This document shows positions 34,354-44,500 of a stretch of 64,000 nucleotides of DNA, in pieces. Position 1 is the first letter of the stretch, and the number at the start of each line of letters is the position of its first letter. Origin of the DNA: Anabaena sp051781005 (GTDB taxonomy: Bacteria > Cyanobacteriota > Cyanobacteriia > Cyanobacteriales > Nostocaceae); contig NZ_JBPWOA010000028.1 in NCBI RefSeq assembly GCF_051781005.1, positions 53,475 to 117,474 on the forward strand, read 5' to 3'. Position numbers and translations under genes: made by a program. The notes beneath the pieces were generated by a model that was given only the letters and a program-made list of their open reading frames with translations, was not told the DNA's origin and made no database searches.

Positions 34354-35754
34354 TTAATCTGAACTTTCTCCCCCAACTACCACATCTTTGATTCGCAAAC
34401 TCGGACCACCACAACCTACAGGTAAACCGTTTTGTCCACCTTTACCACAACCACCTGATTCATCCCAGTAAAAATCATCACCAATGCCTTCAATATCCGC
34501 GAGGGTTTGGAAAACGTTACCTGATAGGGTGACATCTTTCACGGGTTCGGCGATTTTGCCATTTCTAATCATCCAGGCTTCACCAGCGCTGAAGGTGAAC
34601 ATTTCCCCGTTTGTCATTCCACCTAACCAATTGCGGGCATATACCCCTTCTTTAATATCAGTAAATAAGTCGGCGACGGGGGTATTACCTCTTTCAATCC
34701 AGGTATTTGTCATTCGCACAATGGGCGAAAAGTGATAATCGAGACAACGGGCATTACCTGTGGGCGCTTCTTCTAATTTGCCGGCAGTTTCACGAGAGTG
34801 CAAACGTCCGACTAAAACACCATCTTTGATTAATTGCGTAGTTGTAGCAGGTGTGCCTTCATCATCGTAATAATAACTACCACGATGACCTGCTGGGGCT
34901 GCACCATCAAAAATTTGCAGTTCTTCTGAACCAAAACGCCTTCCCAGGGTCATAACCTCTAGCAAATCAGGGTTTTCATAGGCCATATCAGCTTCGGAAA
35001 GATGACCAAATGCTTCATGAACAAATAAACCACTGAGTATGGGGTCAATAACTACGGTATAAGTATTACCTTTGACTGATGGTAAGGATAAGGCTGTAAC
35101 TGCTCTTTCGGCGGCGCTTTTGACTTGGGTATCTAAATCAGTTAAATCTTGATAGGCTTTGCGAGAACCGATGGTTTCTCTACCAGTTTGTACGGTGTCG
35201 CCATTTCTGGCTGTGGCTGCAAAGCGCATTTCCATATCTACCCAAGATTGCTCAATTAGAGTGCCTTCAGAAGTAGCAATAATTACTCTTTGGGCGCTGT
35301 CACCGTAACGAACAGAGGTGGTGGTGATGCGGGAATCAACGCTTTTGAGTAATTGGGTATAGCGATCGCACAATTGTTTTTTCTGCTTCAGGGAAACTTG
35401 ACGCGGATCTATCCCTGTCAAGGGTAATTCGCATATAGCTTGTATGGGATCAATGGGAGCTAAGATGGTTTCTTCGTCTCCCACTATCCGAGCTGCTGCG
35501 ATCGCTTCTTCTATCCGTTCTTTAATAGTAGCCAACTGGTTAAAACTACTTAACCCCCAGCCACCTTTATAACAAGCGCGAATATGTCCACCAATAGAAA
35601 TGCCCTCGCTGAGGGTTTCCACCTTGTCACCACGCAACAAGATATCCGTTCCTTCTGCCTCTTCTAAGCGAATCATCAAATAATCCACACGGGAGGAGTA
35701 ACAAGCAATTAGCTCAGATAGTAAATTTTGTACGTCAGCAAGTAAGTTAGGCAT
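34354..35754 (-). CDS. tldD: TldD-family metalloprotease
   Basis: A 466-residue TldD/PmbA protein. The zinc motif HEAFGH lies near residue 249 (IDPILSGLFVHEAFGHLSEAD). The conserved C-terminal CGKGGQ / LPVGCGGPSLRI region is present, as in TldD rather than PmbA. With a TldE partner the family degrades unfolded peptides or matures ribosomal peptides; no TldE gene is seen in the window. Length matches E. coli TldD (481) closely. Confidence 0.92.
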   Translation of the reverse strand: MPNLLADVQNLLSELIACYSSRVDYLMIRLEEAEGTDILLRGDKVETLSEGISIGGHIRACYKGGWGLSSFNQLATIKERIEEAIAAARIVGDEETILAPIDPIQAICELPLTGIDPRQVSLKQKKQLCDRYTQLLKSVDSRITTTSVRYGDSAQRVIIATSEGTLIEQSWVDMEMRFAATARNGDTVQTGRETIGSRKAYQDLTDLDTQVKSAAERAVTALSLPSVKGNTYTVVIDPILSGLFVHEAFGHLSEADMAYENPDLLEVMTLGRRFGSEELQIFDGAAPAGHRGSYYYDDEGTPATTTQLIKDGVLVGRLHSRETAGKLEEAPTGNARCLDYHFSPIVRMTNTWIERGNTPVADLFTDIKEGVYARNWLGGMTNGEMFTFSAGEAWMIRNGKIAEPVKDVTLSGNVFQTLADIEGIGDDFYWDESGGCGKGGQNGLPVGCGGPSLRIKDVVVGGESSD

Positions 35755-35797
35755 TCTTGTTAGTGATCATGACGAACTGTATTTATTTTGCAACTAT

Positions 35798-37498
35798 TTA
35801 GGTCAATTTTGCTAATAAAAGGCAATCTGCTTTCAAAAGCGTAAATTTTTCTGTTTCTAACACCGAACATTGTTTTTGTAACTGAGCTAAAGCCGGATTT
35901 ATCCCCTGCTCTAAACTTGTGACAGCTTCTGTAAATGCTGGCTGAAAACTTTTCAGCCAAGTCTTTTGAGTTAGATATTCAGGTTGAAAAGCTGTCCGTT
36001 CCAGCAACCAGAACGTGACTCTATACTTTTGAATTACTTGTTGAACTACAGCTAAGTCTTGACTATATTGAGCATAAAGCAAATCAATAGTCCGTTGACG
36101 AATCTGACCATAGTAACCAAGATGGAATGGAAGAGCATATTCTCGACCTACTAAAATAGACCTTTTGCCAAAAGTTGGGATATAATCTGCCTCATCAGAG
36201 AGCGTAGCAATCATAATATTTTTTGGTTGCTTTTGCAAAAACTCATATATCGCAGACTGTTCTGATATTTTATAACCCGTTGTGGGAAATCGTCCTAAAA
36301 AATTAGGATAAAAAAGCAGTAACCCCATTAAAGTTGCTGTTAATAAAAGTTGCCAAAACCTGCGTTTTTGCTGATAAGCATGAAAAAAACCATCCAACAT
36401 GACAGTGAAAGTTATTCCTCCAGCCAAAGCCATGATAATTCGGAATGTATGCACTGTATATCGAGTGGGAAAAAATAGTTTTAGTAAAACAATATGGGCA
36501 GCAAAATATAGAACTAAAGATACAATAGTAACTTGCTTGAAAAGTATAATTTTTTTATTAATTAAACTTACCAAAGGAAAGCGCGAACGAGATTTTAAAA
36601 CCCAAGGGAAAAACAAGCCAAACCAAATTAACGGAGGCATCAATGGTGGGAGTATACCGCTATGTTGTCCAATTAGCCAAAATCGCCAAGGGTTTTGATC
36701 AAAAAAAGGATGTCTTCCTTCTGTCCAATGTTCAGGCATTTGCCAAGCTTGAGCAGCGGTGACAACTGGCCCAAACTCTGAGGAAGTCAAAGCATAAGGC
36801 AACATTGCTATTATTCCCAATCCTAAATAGCCTGCCAGCAGCAAATAATTCTTCCTGACTCTAACAATTAAAATTCCCAAAGAAATAAATAATAGTGGAG
36901 GATATAAAAATCCTTCTAAGACTATTATCAAGCTGATCATTAGTCTATTTTCGCGTAATAAATAATAGAGAAATGCTAACAACAAAGGATAAATAAAAGC
37001 TCTAGGTGTGGCAGAAACTAAATCATCTTTAAACCAAAGACTTTGATTGAGTAGCAAGGTGCTGATAAATCCCCCAGAAGGAACTGGTAAAAATTCCAGG
37101 GATAAATAAAAACAATAGATAGTTATAATTAAACCTAAAAAAATAGGCAATATTTTACTAAACAAAACTGGTTCAATACCTAGACTAGTCATTAATTTAT
37201 AAACGGAGGCATACCCAATGGGAGTAATTGATTTAAAATAATCAGCAATCAAATCATTAGGTAGTAATTCTGAATCACTAAATCTTTGCATCCAAAATAC
37301 ATATTCTCTGGCATCATCTTGGACAACATAATTACCTTGAAATGCTTTTTTCAGTCCTAAGCAACTGTAAAATATTGAAAATATGATACTCCCAATCAAA
37401 CAAAATATTATAGATTTTGAGATACGTTTACCATCAGCAGAAAATGTGTTATTAATTGGCGTAATTAATAAATTATGAAGATTATAAAATAACATCAC
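35798..37498 (-). CDS. Polytopic membrane protein, GT-C-like
   Basis: A 566-residue protein with about ten hydrophobic helices spread over residues 28-405 and a soluble C-terminal domain (about 410-566). A DDAREYVFWMQR segment after the first helix places acidic residues in a periplasmic loop, which recalls GT-C glycosyltransferases, but the family signature cannot be confirmed by eye. No neighbour suggests a specific glycan. It is separated by 43 bp from the tldD start. Confidence 0.65.
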   Translation of the reverse strand: MMLFYNLHNLLITPINNTFSADGKRISKSIIFCLIGSIIFSIFYSCLGLKKAFQGNYVVQDDAREYVFWMQRFSDSELLPNDLIADYFKSITPIGYASVYKLMTSLGIEPVLFSKILPIFLGLIITIYCFYLSLEFLPVPSGGFISTLLLNQSLWFKDDLVSATPRAFIYPLLLAFLYYLLRENRLMISLIIVLEGFLYPPLLFISLGILIVRVRKNYLLLAGYLGLGIIAMLPYALTSSEFGPVVTAAQAWQMPEHWTEGRHPFFDQNPWRFWLIGQHSGILPPLMPPLIWFGLFFPWVLKSRSRFPLVSLINKKIILFKQVTIVSLVLYFAAHIVLLKLFFPTRYTVHTFRIIMALAGGITFTVMLDGFFHAYQQKRRFWQLLLTATLMGLLLFYPNFLGRFPTTGYKISEQSAIYEFLQKQPKNIMIATLSDEADYIPTFGKRSILVGREYALPFHLGYYGQIRQRTIDLLYAQYSQDLAVVQQVIQKYRVTFWLLERTAFQPEYLTQKTWLKSFQPAFTEAVTSLEQGINPALAQLQKQCSVLETEKFTLLKADCLLLAKLT

Positions 37499-37599
37499 TG
37501 TTGCAAATTTGTTAAATAAAACTTCTGAAGCGTTACTCTATAAGTATAGAGAAAATCTATGCAAAATTCAAATAAATATTTATTTGAATCATTTTAATT

Positions 37600-38061
37600 T
37601 TATTCAAAAACATATTTTTCAGCTACTTTCCAATAGCGTGAAAACCGCTTCAAGTCAATAAATCCATCATAATCAAAAAATGGTTCTATTGCCAAAACTT
37701 CTAAATTTAAATATTTTTCTTCAACTTGATTACAAATCTCCTCAAATCGTGGACTAGGACTATCAACAGTGACAACTAAATTAGCATCATGTTCTTGAGC
37801 AAAATTTAAAATCTCTTGTCCCACGTTCCCACGACGAATTTCTACAGGTAATTCTAGTAAACATTCATAGATAAAAGTGAGGCGTTTGAGGCTAAGTTGC
37901 CATTCTGCTATTAAAGCATCATCCCAAACCCAAATAGCTGGAGCATTTGGATATTTTTGAAATACCGGATTTTTGGGATTTAGGCAGTCTCCATGTATCC
38001 AAATAATTGCTTTATTCATGTTGATCATTAATAATTGATAATTATAAATTATTGTGTGCAT
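37600..38061 (-). CDS. Small photolyase-N-terminal-like protein
   Basis: A 153-residue soluble protein. The sequence IWIHGDCLNPKNPVF, then WVWDDALIAEWQLSLKRL and a later GQEILNFAQEHDANLVVT, resembles the N-terminal alpha/beta domain of DNA photolyases and cryptochromes, where an antenna cofactor binds. The FAD-binding helical domain is wholly absent. Inner Met codons (residues 12 and 15) could be the true start; MNKAIIW at 38019 fits the fold better. It may be a stand-alone domain or a remnant. Confidence 0.6.
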   Translation of the reverse strand: MHTIIYNYQLLMINMNKAIIWIHGDCLNPKNPVFQKYPNAPAIWVWDDALIAEWQLSLKRLTFIYECLLELPVEIRRGNVGQEILNFAQEHDANLVVTVDSPSPRFEEICNQVEEKYLNLEVLAIEPFFDYDGFIDLKRFSRYWKVAEKYVFE

Positions 38062-38314
38062 TTTTGACTAATCAGATAGACTTTAACAAAGCCTCCTGAA
38101 GTGCGATCGCTCGTTGAGGGACAGCAAAACCTCACAAAATCCTTGATTATCTTGGGTTTCCTTGTGTCAACCCAACCTACTATATAACAACTTTGTAGCC
38201 TTAACCGAGCAGTATTGAATGTCTGGATAGGTGTGTTAATTGCCGTAAATTCGATTAATATTTAGTTTATCAAACGTCTATCATTCACCTGTAACAACCC
38301 AAACGTTAAACTTC

Positions 38315-39304
38315 ATGACCACAAAACGGATTTTAATCACTGGTGCAAGTGGCTGTGTCGGTCACTATATAAGTGAGGCCTTAATTCAAAATACCAATCA
38401 CGAATTATACTTACTTGTGAGAAACCCAAATAAACTGCAAGTTGATACAGCAGCACGTCCTGGTATCACCGTTTTGCAGGGCGATATGCGAGAAATTAGT
38501 AAGTATTCTAATTTACTCAAAACCATTGACACGGCAGTACTAACAGCTACTTCATGGGGTGGAGAGGGAATATTTGATATTAACGTCTTGAAAACATTAG
38601 AGTTAATCAACCTGCTAAATCCAGAAAGATGTCAACAGGTAATATATTTTTCAACTGCAAGCGTTTTAGGTTATGACAACCAACCCATGAAACAAGCTGG
38701 GGAAATCGGTACAGATTATATCCGGTCTAAATACGATTGTTTACACAAAATAGAAAAATTAGCTCTTGCACCCAAAATAACCACCGTTTTCCCCACCCTG
38801 GTTTTAGGTGGTGATGACAACAAACCTTACTCCCACCTCACAACAGGCATTCCCGAAGTTACCAAATATATTGATATAATTCGTTTCTTACAAGCAGATG
38901 GCAGTTTTCACTTTATTCATGGACGCGATATTGCTACTGTCGTTCAATATTTAATTGATTATCCACCCGAAAAAGGGGAACCACGTCGATTTGTTTTGGG
39001 TCAATCTGCATTAACTGTTAACCAAGCAGTCAAGGAAGTCTGCGGTTATTTAGGCAAAAAGATTTACTTTCGTATTCCTCTATCTTTATCATTAGCTAAT
39101 TTGATTATTGTTTTGTTTCGTATTCAAATGGCTGCATGGGATAGATTTTGCATGAAATATAGACATTTTACCTATGCTAACACCATTAATCCCGCTAGTT
39201 TCGACTTACCAAATTACTGTGCAACTATGAGTGATGTATTGAAAATTAGCGGGATTAACAGTCCTTATTCAGAGGGGACAGGGAAATCCTCATCAGTACA
39301 GTGA
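38315..39304 (+). CDS. NAD(P)-dependent epimerase/dehydratase family protein
   Basis: A 329-residue extended SDR protein. The Rossmann motif TGASGCVGHYI is at residues 9-19. The catalytic Ser/Thr region is FSTASVLGY, and a YIRSK sequence (Y x x x K) lies near residue 137 with the active Tyr and Lys. The last 60 residues carry a hydrophobic stretch (PLSLSLANLIIVLF). The substrate cannot be deduced. It stands alone on its strand. Confidence 0.85.
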   Translation: MTTKRILITGASGCVGHYISEALIQNTNHELYLLVRNPNKLQVDTAARPGITVLQGDMREISKYSNLLKTIDTAVLTATSWGGEGIFDINVLKTLELINLLNPERCQQVIYFSTASVLGYDNQPMKQAGEIGTDYIRSKYDCLHKIEKLALAPKITTVFPTLVLGGDDNKPYSHLTTGIPEVTKYIDIIRFLQADGSFHFIHGRDIATVVQYLIDYPPEKGEPRRFVLGQSALTVNQAVKEVCGYLGKKIYFRIPLSLSLANLIIVLFRIQMAAWDRFCMKYRHFTYANTINPASFDLPNYCATMSDVLKISGINSPYSEGTGKSSSVQ

Positions 39305-39862
39305 TTTTCAGGTAAATGAACCACATTTTTAATTCTCACGCAAAGACGCATTCGCGTAGCGTCCCGCAGGGAAGGCGCAAAGGAAGAAAGGAGGAGAATA
39401 AGAAGGTTGTGGTACCAATATATGAAACCTGCTGTAAAATACGAAGCATTTTTAGGACTTAAAGAACTCCACAAAAAGAAATGCCCAATGTCATAAAGAA
39501 ATGCCCAATGTCATTCTGAACGGAACGAAGTGTAGTGAAGAAGCCTCCGAGATGCTTCGTTTCGCTTTGCTACACTCAGCATGACAAAACAGGATCATTT
39601 ATTTTGTGGCTTACTCTTACGCAAAATACCTGTCAAACTCCCATTTCTCCGCGACCTCTGCGGTTCGTCATTCTGTGATTCGTGCGTAAGTCCTAATCTT
39701 GAAGAATTTTCTGTAAATTCATGGTCAAAGTCTGTTAAAATTCAGTGCTGCGGCATTTGCTCTGAGTCTTGGCGCTAGTTGCCCATGCAGCCTTTCAAAC
39801 CATCCGTCCGCCTAAGACTGACGCTGATATTAGCGACAGGCCGATGTTATTTACGGAGTTTT
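39305..39862. other. Intergenic with dispersed repeats and helicase leader
   Basis: No gene is supported. It holds SDR-like sequence (CATTCGCGTAGCGTCCCGC at about 39349-39367), a CATTCTGAACGGAACGAAG segment also seen near 32023, and a degenerate family E element (about 39612-39694, ending TGCGTAAGTCCT). The last 160 bp, up to the helicase start, may be an untranslated leader; cold-inducible helicases often have long ones, but that is not shown here. Confidence 0.5.
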
Positions 39863-41215
39863 ATGTCTTTTTCTAATCTCGGCTTGTCCAATGAAATTAT
39901 TCGTGCAGTCACTGAGAGGGGGTACACTAAACCCACACCAATTCAAATGCAGGCGATTCCTGCTGTATTGTCGGGTGGTGATTTATTAGCTGGCGCTCAA
40001 ACTGGTACTGGAAAGACCGCGAGTTTTACTCTGCCACTTTTGCATAAGTTGTCATCAGACCAGAACATTAAAAGCAGTGCTATTGGATGGCTACCAATCC
40101 GGGCGTTGATTCTCACCCCTACACGGGAACTCGCTGCACAGGTAGAGGAAAGCGTGCATGATTATGGCAAGTACCTGAAGCTGAAATCAACAGTGGTATT
40201 CGGTGGAGTAAGTATCAATCCTCAAAAACGGCAGTTGAAGAGTGGTGTAGATATTCTGGTGGCTACTCCTGGAAGACTGCTAGACCATCTGCAACAGGGG
40301 ACGGTGAACCTTTCGCGTGTTGAGATTTTGGTGTTGGATGAAGCTGATCGAATGTTGGATATGGGCTTTATTCGTGATATTCGGCGTATTCTGTCGGTAT
40401 TGCCAAAACAGCGCCAAAATTTGCTATTCTTTGCTACCTTCTCCGATAAAATCAAGGAATTGGCCTCAGGGTTATTGAATCACCCGACGATGATTGAGGT
40501 GGCACGCCGCAACGTTACTGCTGATACGATCGCACAAAGAGCTTACCAGGTAGACCGTGATAAGAAGCGTCAATTACTAGCTCATCTGATTCGACAAGAT
40601 AATTGGTATCAAGTTCTAGTGTTTACTCGTACTAAATATGGTGCAGATCGTCTGGTGAGGCAGTTGAATGACGATCGCATTCAAGCACTAGCAATTCACG
40701 GTAATAAGAGTCAGGGGGCGCGTACCCACGCTTTAGCAAAATTCAAAAATGGTAGTTTACAGGTACTAGTAGCCACAGATATTGCCGCTAGGGGTCTGGA
40801 TATTAGCGAATTACCCCATGTGGTCAATTTCGATTTGCCCAATGTACCAGAGGATTATGTCCATCGTATTGGTCGTACAGGCCGCGCTGGTGCAAAAGGT
40901 GAAGCTGTTTCTCTAGTGTGTGTTGATGAGTTCCATTTGTTGGCAGATATCGAAAAACTGATCAAGCAACCGTTGTCATTAGAAATAGTTGCTGGTTTTG
41001 GAGTCAACCCCGACATTAAGCCTGAACCAATTCAAAATGGACGCAAACCAAAACCCCAGCCTGGACGTGATCAAGAGACGGCTGATTCTACTGGTAAACG
41101 TAAATCGGCACCACGGAGATCTGGTAAACGTAAGGCAGCACCACCAGCAACAGATGGTAAAAAGTATGGTGGTAGTTCATCTGCATCGCGCCGGACTAAA
41201 AAAAGCGATCGCTAA
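39863..41215 (+). CDS. DEAD-box RNA helicase (RhlE-like)
   Basis: A 450-residue ATP-dependent RNA helicase. Motifs in order: Q motif (GYTKPTPIQ), I AQTGTGKT, Ia PTRELAAQ, II DEAD, III FATFS (usually SAT), IV VLVFTRT, V ATDIAARGLDI, VI HRIGRTGRAG. The basic Lys/Arg-rich tail (about 385-450) probably binds RNA. The ATG at 39863 is chosen because GGAG lies 7 bp ahead and the family starts there; the frame from 39779 adds 28 unlikely residues. FAT instead of SAT in motif III is unusual. Confidence 0.93.
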   Translation: MSFSNLGLSNEIIRAVTERGYTKPTPIQMQAIPAVLSGGDLLAGAQTGTGKTASFTLPLLHKLSSDQNIKSSAIGWLPIRALILTPTRELAAQVEESVHDYGKYLKLKSTVVFGGVSINPQKRQLKSGVDILVATPGRLLDHLQQGTVNLSRVEILVLDEADRMLDMGFIRDIRRILSVLPKQRQNLLFFATFSDKIKELASGLLNHPTMIEVARRNVTADTIAQRAYQVDRDKKRQLLAHLIRQDNWYQVLVFTRTKYGADRLVRQLNDDRIQALAIHGNKSQGARTHALAKFKNGSLQVLVATDIAARGLDISELPHVVNFDLPNVPEDYVHRIGRTGRAGAKGEAVSLVCVDEFHLLADIEKLIKQPLSLEIVAGFGVNPDIKPEPIQNGRKPKPQPGRDQETADSTGKRKSAPRRSGKRKAAPPATDGKKYGGSSSASRRTKKSDR

Positions 41216-41370
41216 TCGCCGACATATAAGGTTGGCGTTAAAAATTGTCGTTGGGATAAGGCAGCCCTTATGCTGATGAAATGAAGAATAGAGAAAAGTG
41301 AAATTTTATCAAAATCATCAAATTTGACTAAAAAAGCCTTTATTCTCCTGACTTCGATTATGCTCTACTT

Positions 41371-41577
41371 AGGGCTTGCTGAATAAACCAAAAACCTAGA
41401 TATATCAACAGTTTCAGGCTGAAAAAGTAGGAGAAGGTGCCAGAAATAAGCGATGAAATCATCAAAAACCGTTCATTTACCCAGATTTGAGAATATTCTG
41501 ATCTCCTTCTAATTCTTCCTCCTGACTCCTGACTCCTGACTCCTAGCCCTAACGGAAAGACTTTTTCAGCAAGCCCT
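41371..41577. mobile_element. MITE-like element, family I, at NRPS stop codon
   Basis: Ends AGGGCTTGCTGAATAAA and TTTTTCAGCAAGCCCT are terminal inverted repeats. A 4-bp direct repeat ACTT (41367-41370 and 41578-41581) flanks the element. A heptamer array (TCCTGAC, 41519-41544) lies inside. The right edge coincides with the stop of the NRPS gene; removing the element and one ACTT regenerates the same TAG stop. Confidence 0.85.
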
Positions 41578-44500
41578 ACTTAGCTCTTAATGATTTTGTA
41601 AATCTTTGTTTGAGACGATTTTTGCCATCTTCTAATTTTTGATTTAATTCATTACTTTCTGCTTTTGCTGATGAATTAGAAGATTCATTTTGGTTTAGAT
41701 AATTCGCTAAAAGCCTAATTGTTGGGTACTTAAACAAATCAACTACTGATAAAGAATTTGAATCTTTCGTCCAAGATTTTTTTAGCTGAGAGTAGACTTT
41801 GGTAATTGTTAAAGAATTACCACCAATATCAAAGAAATTATGATTTACGCCTACTTTTTCTAAACCTAAAACTTCTTCCCAAATTTTTGCAATCATCTGT
41901 TGAACATCATTTTGGGGTTCTACATAAGTAACTGCAAATTCTTGAAGCAAACTTTCTTGAGTTGGCAGTGCCAAACGATCTACTTTCCCATTAGCAGAAA
42001 GTGGTAAATGATCGAGAAATATAAAAGCTGATGGCAACATATACTCTGGTAACTTTTCTCTGAGGAAATTGTGTAAATCTTCAACTGGGGGGTTCTGGTT
42101 TTTGCTCAGAATATAGGCTACCAAACGCTCTTTACTATTATGTTTACCTGTGGCAGTGATCACAGCAGTGCGTACTGCTGGATGTTGCATTAATGCTGCT
42201 TCGATTTCTCCAGCTTCAATGCGGTATCCGCGAATCTTAATTTGAAAATCTGCTCGTCCACAAAATTCAATATTTCCGTCAGGTAAATAGCGACCCAAAT
42301 CTCCTGTACGGTAAATGCGTTCGCCTGTGCGCGGATGAGTAATAAAATTAGCACTGGTCTTTTCTTCATTGCGCCAATAGCCTTGCGCTAACTGTACCCC
42401 AGCACAGTATATCTCCCCAGTCACCCAAACCGGACAATCTTCTAAGGCTGTATTCAAAATATAATATTGGGAATTAGCCATAGGTTTGCCGTAAGGAATA
42501 CTCTGCCAATTTGGATTAACTTCTGCAATCAAATAGCCAATATTCCAAATAGTCGTTTCTGTGGGGCCGCCAATACTTAATATTTCTATTCCTTTCACTG
42601 AACTTTTGAGACAACGAGGTAGGGCAAGGGGTAGCCAATCTCCACCCAAAATTGCCAAACGCAAACTAGCAGGTAGGAATATAGATTCACTCTCCGCATA
42701 TTCTACCAACATCTCCATCATGGCAGGGACAGAATTCCACAGTGTTACCTGTTGTTCCACTAGCAATTTAGCCCAGTGTGCAGGATCTTTCACCACTTCA
42801 GCATCAGGAATGATAATTTTGCCACCAGCGGCCAATAAACCAAAGATGTCATACACAGACAAATCATGGTTAAGGGCTGTCAAAGCTAGGATACTATCTT
42901 GAGAACCAATGTTAAATCGTTGGTTTGTATGGACAACAACATTAACGACGTTGCGATGAGTAATCATCACTCCTTTGGGTAAACCTGTAGAACCTGATGT
43001 ATAAATCACATAAGCTAAATCATCTGGTGTTTGAACTGGTTGCAGTGGCTGTTTACTTTCGGTTGCTAATTCATCTGCGTCTATACATAAACATTGCATT
43101 TGTGATGGCAATTCTAATTTTTCCTGCAACCAAGATTGAGTGAGAATAATTTGGACTTCACTGTTTTCTAGAAGATATTTCTGGCGTTGCTGGGGTAATT
43201 GGGGATCTATAGGAACATAAGCACCACCAGCGGCTAAAATACCCAGAACTGCGACAATTTGCTCCCATCCCTTTTCCATGAATACGGCAACTAATTGATT
43301 AGGAGTAACTCCTAGTTGGCGCAGTTGATGACCAAGTTGATTGGATAGTTGATATAACTCTTGGTAAGTTAGGGTACGCTGGGCGGAAATAATTGCGGGT
43401 TCTGTTCCTCGCTGCTGTGCTTGAGTTGCAAATAAAGTGTGTAGGAGTTCTTCAGAAATTGGTGCAGCGGTAAAATTGATTGCTTCTCGTTGTGCTAGTT
43501 GAGCCGGAGGAATTAATTGTCGAGAAGTAACTAGCCAAGCTGATTCGGAGGTAGCTAACAGTTTGAGGAAGTTTCTATAAGCCTCAAACATATCTGCAAT
43601 TAGTCCTTCAGGAAAAAGTTCTTCTACCACGTCCCAGTTGAATGTTAGTTCTTCCTTTTCTTCCCAAACTTGTACATCCATCCAAGCTTGAGAAGCTTGA
43701 CTGATACCATAAACTAATTCGCCAAAATGGCTAAAGGTCATGGTTTTTTGTCCTAAGGAACTGAAACCCAAGGTGCTGGTAAAGACAACTGGCATGGCGC
43801 TGGGGCCTGTGCCTTTTCTCCGAGCTAATTCCCGGACTACGCGCACTCCACTAATGTAGCGGTGTTCTAAATCTTGCCAGAGTTGTTGCTGGATGCGGCG
43901 CGATCGCTCGGTAAATGGTTCAGGGGTGGAATTGTCTACTGCTAAGAGGATGACTGATGTGAAGTCTCCTAAGATATCGTTGACTTGGGGATGGAGTGGT
44001 AGACGATTAAATTGGGCTAGATTGATGGTAAATTGGGGATTATTACCCCAAACTGTCAAAATTTCGGCAAAAGCAGCTAATAAGACTCCAGAAGGCGTTA
44101 AACCGGCTTGTGCGGCTTTCTGCTTTAATTGCTGCCATTCCGGTTGGGGGAGGGATGCTTGATAGCGCCGACAGCGATGTTGTTTGAGTTGTTTGGGATT
44201 TTTGGCTAGGGGTAAGTCTGGGGCTGGGGGGAAATTATCTAGACGACTGAACCAATAATCTTGCGATCGCTTGTATAATTCTGTTTGTTGTAGCGATCGC
44301 TCTGCCAAGACATAATCCCGGAAGGATAAATCCAGCGATGGCAATACGGCATCAGGATTTTGATACAGTGCAAACCATTCATCAAATAACCGAAACAAAC
44401 TCCAAGCATCAAATACTTGCAAATCATAGCTGACGTGTAGCCGCACACGTTCTTGATCCAATTTGGTAGCGCGAAATTCAAATAAAGGCCATTGGTCAGC

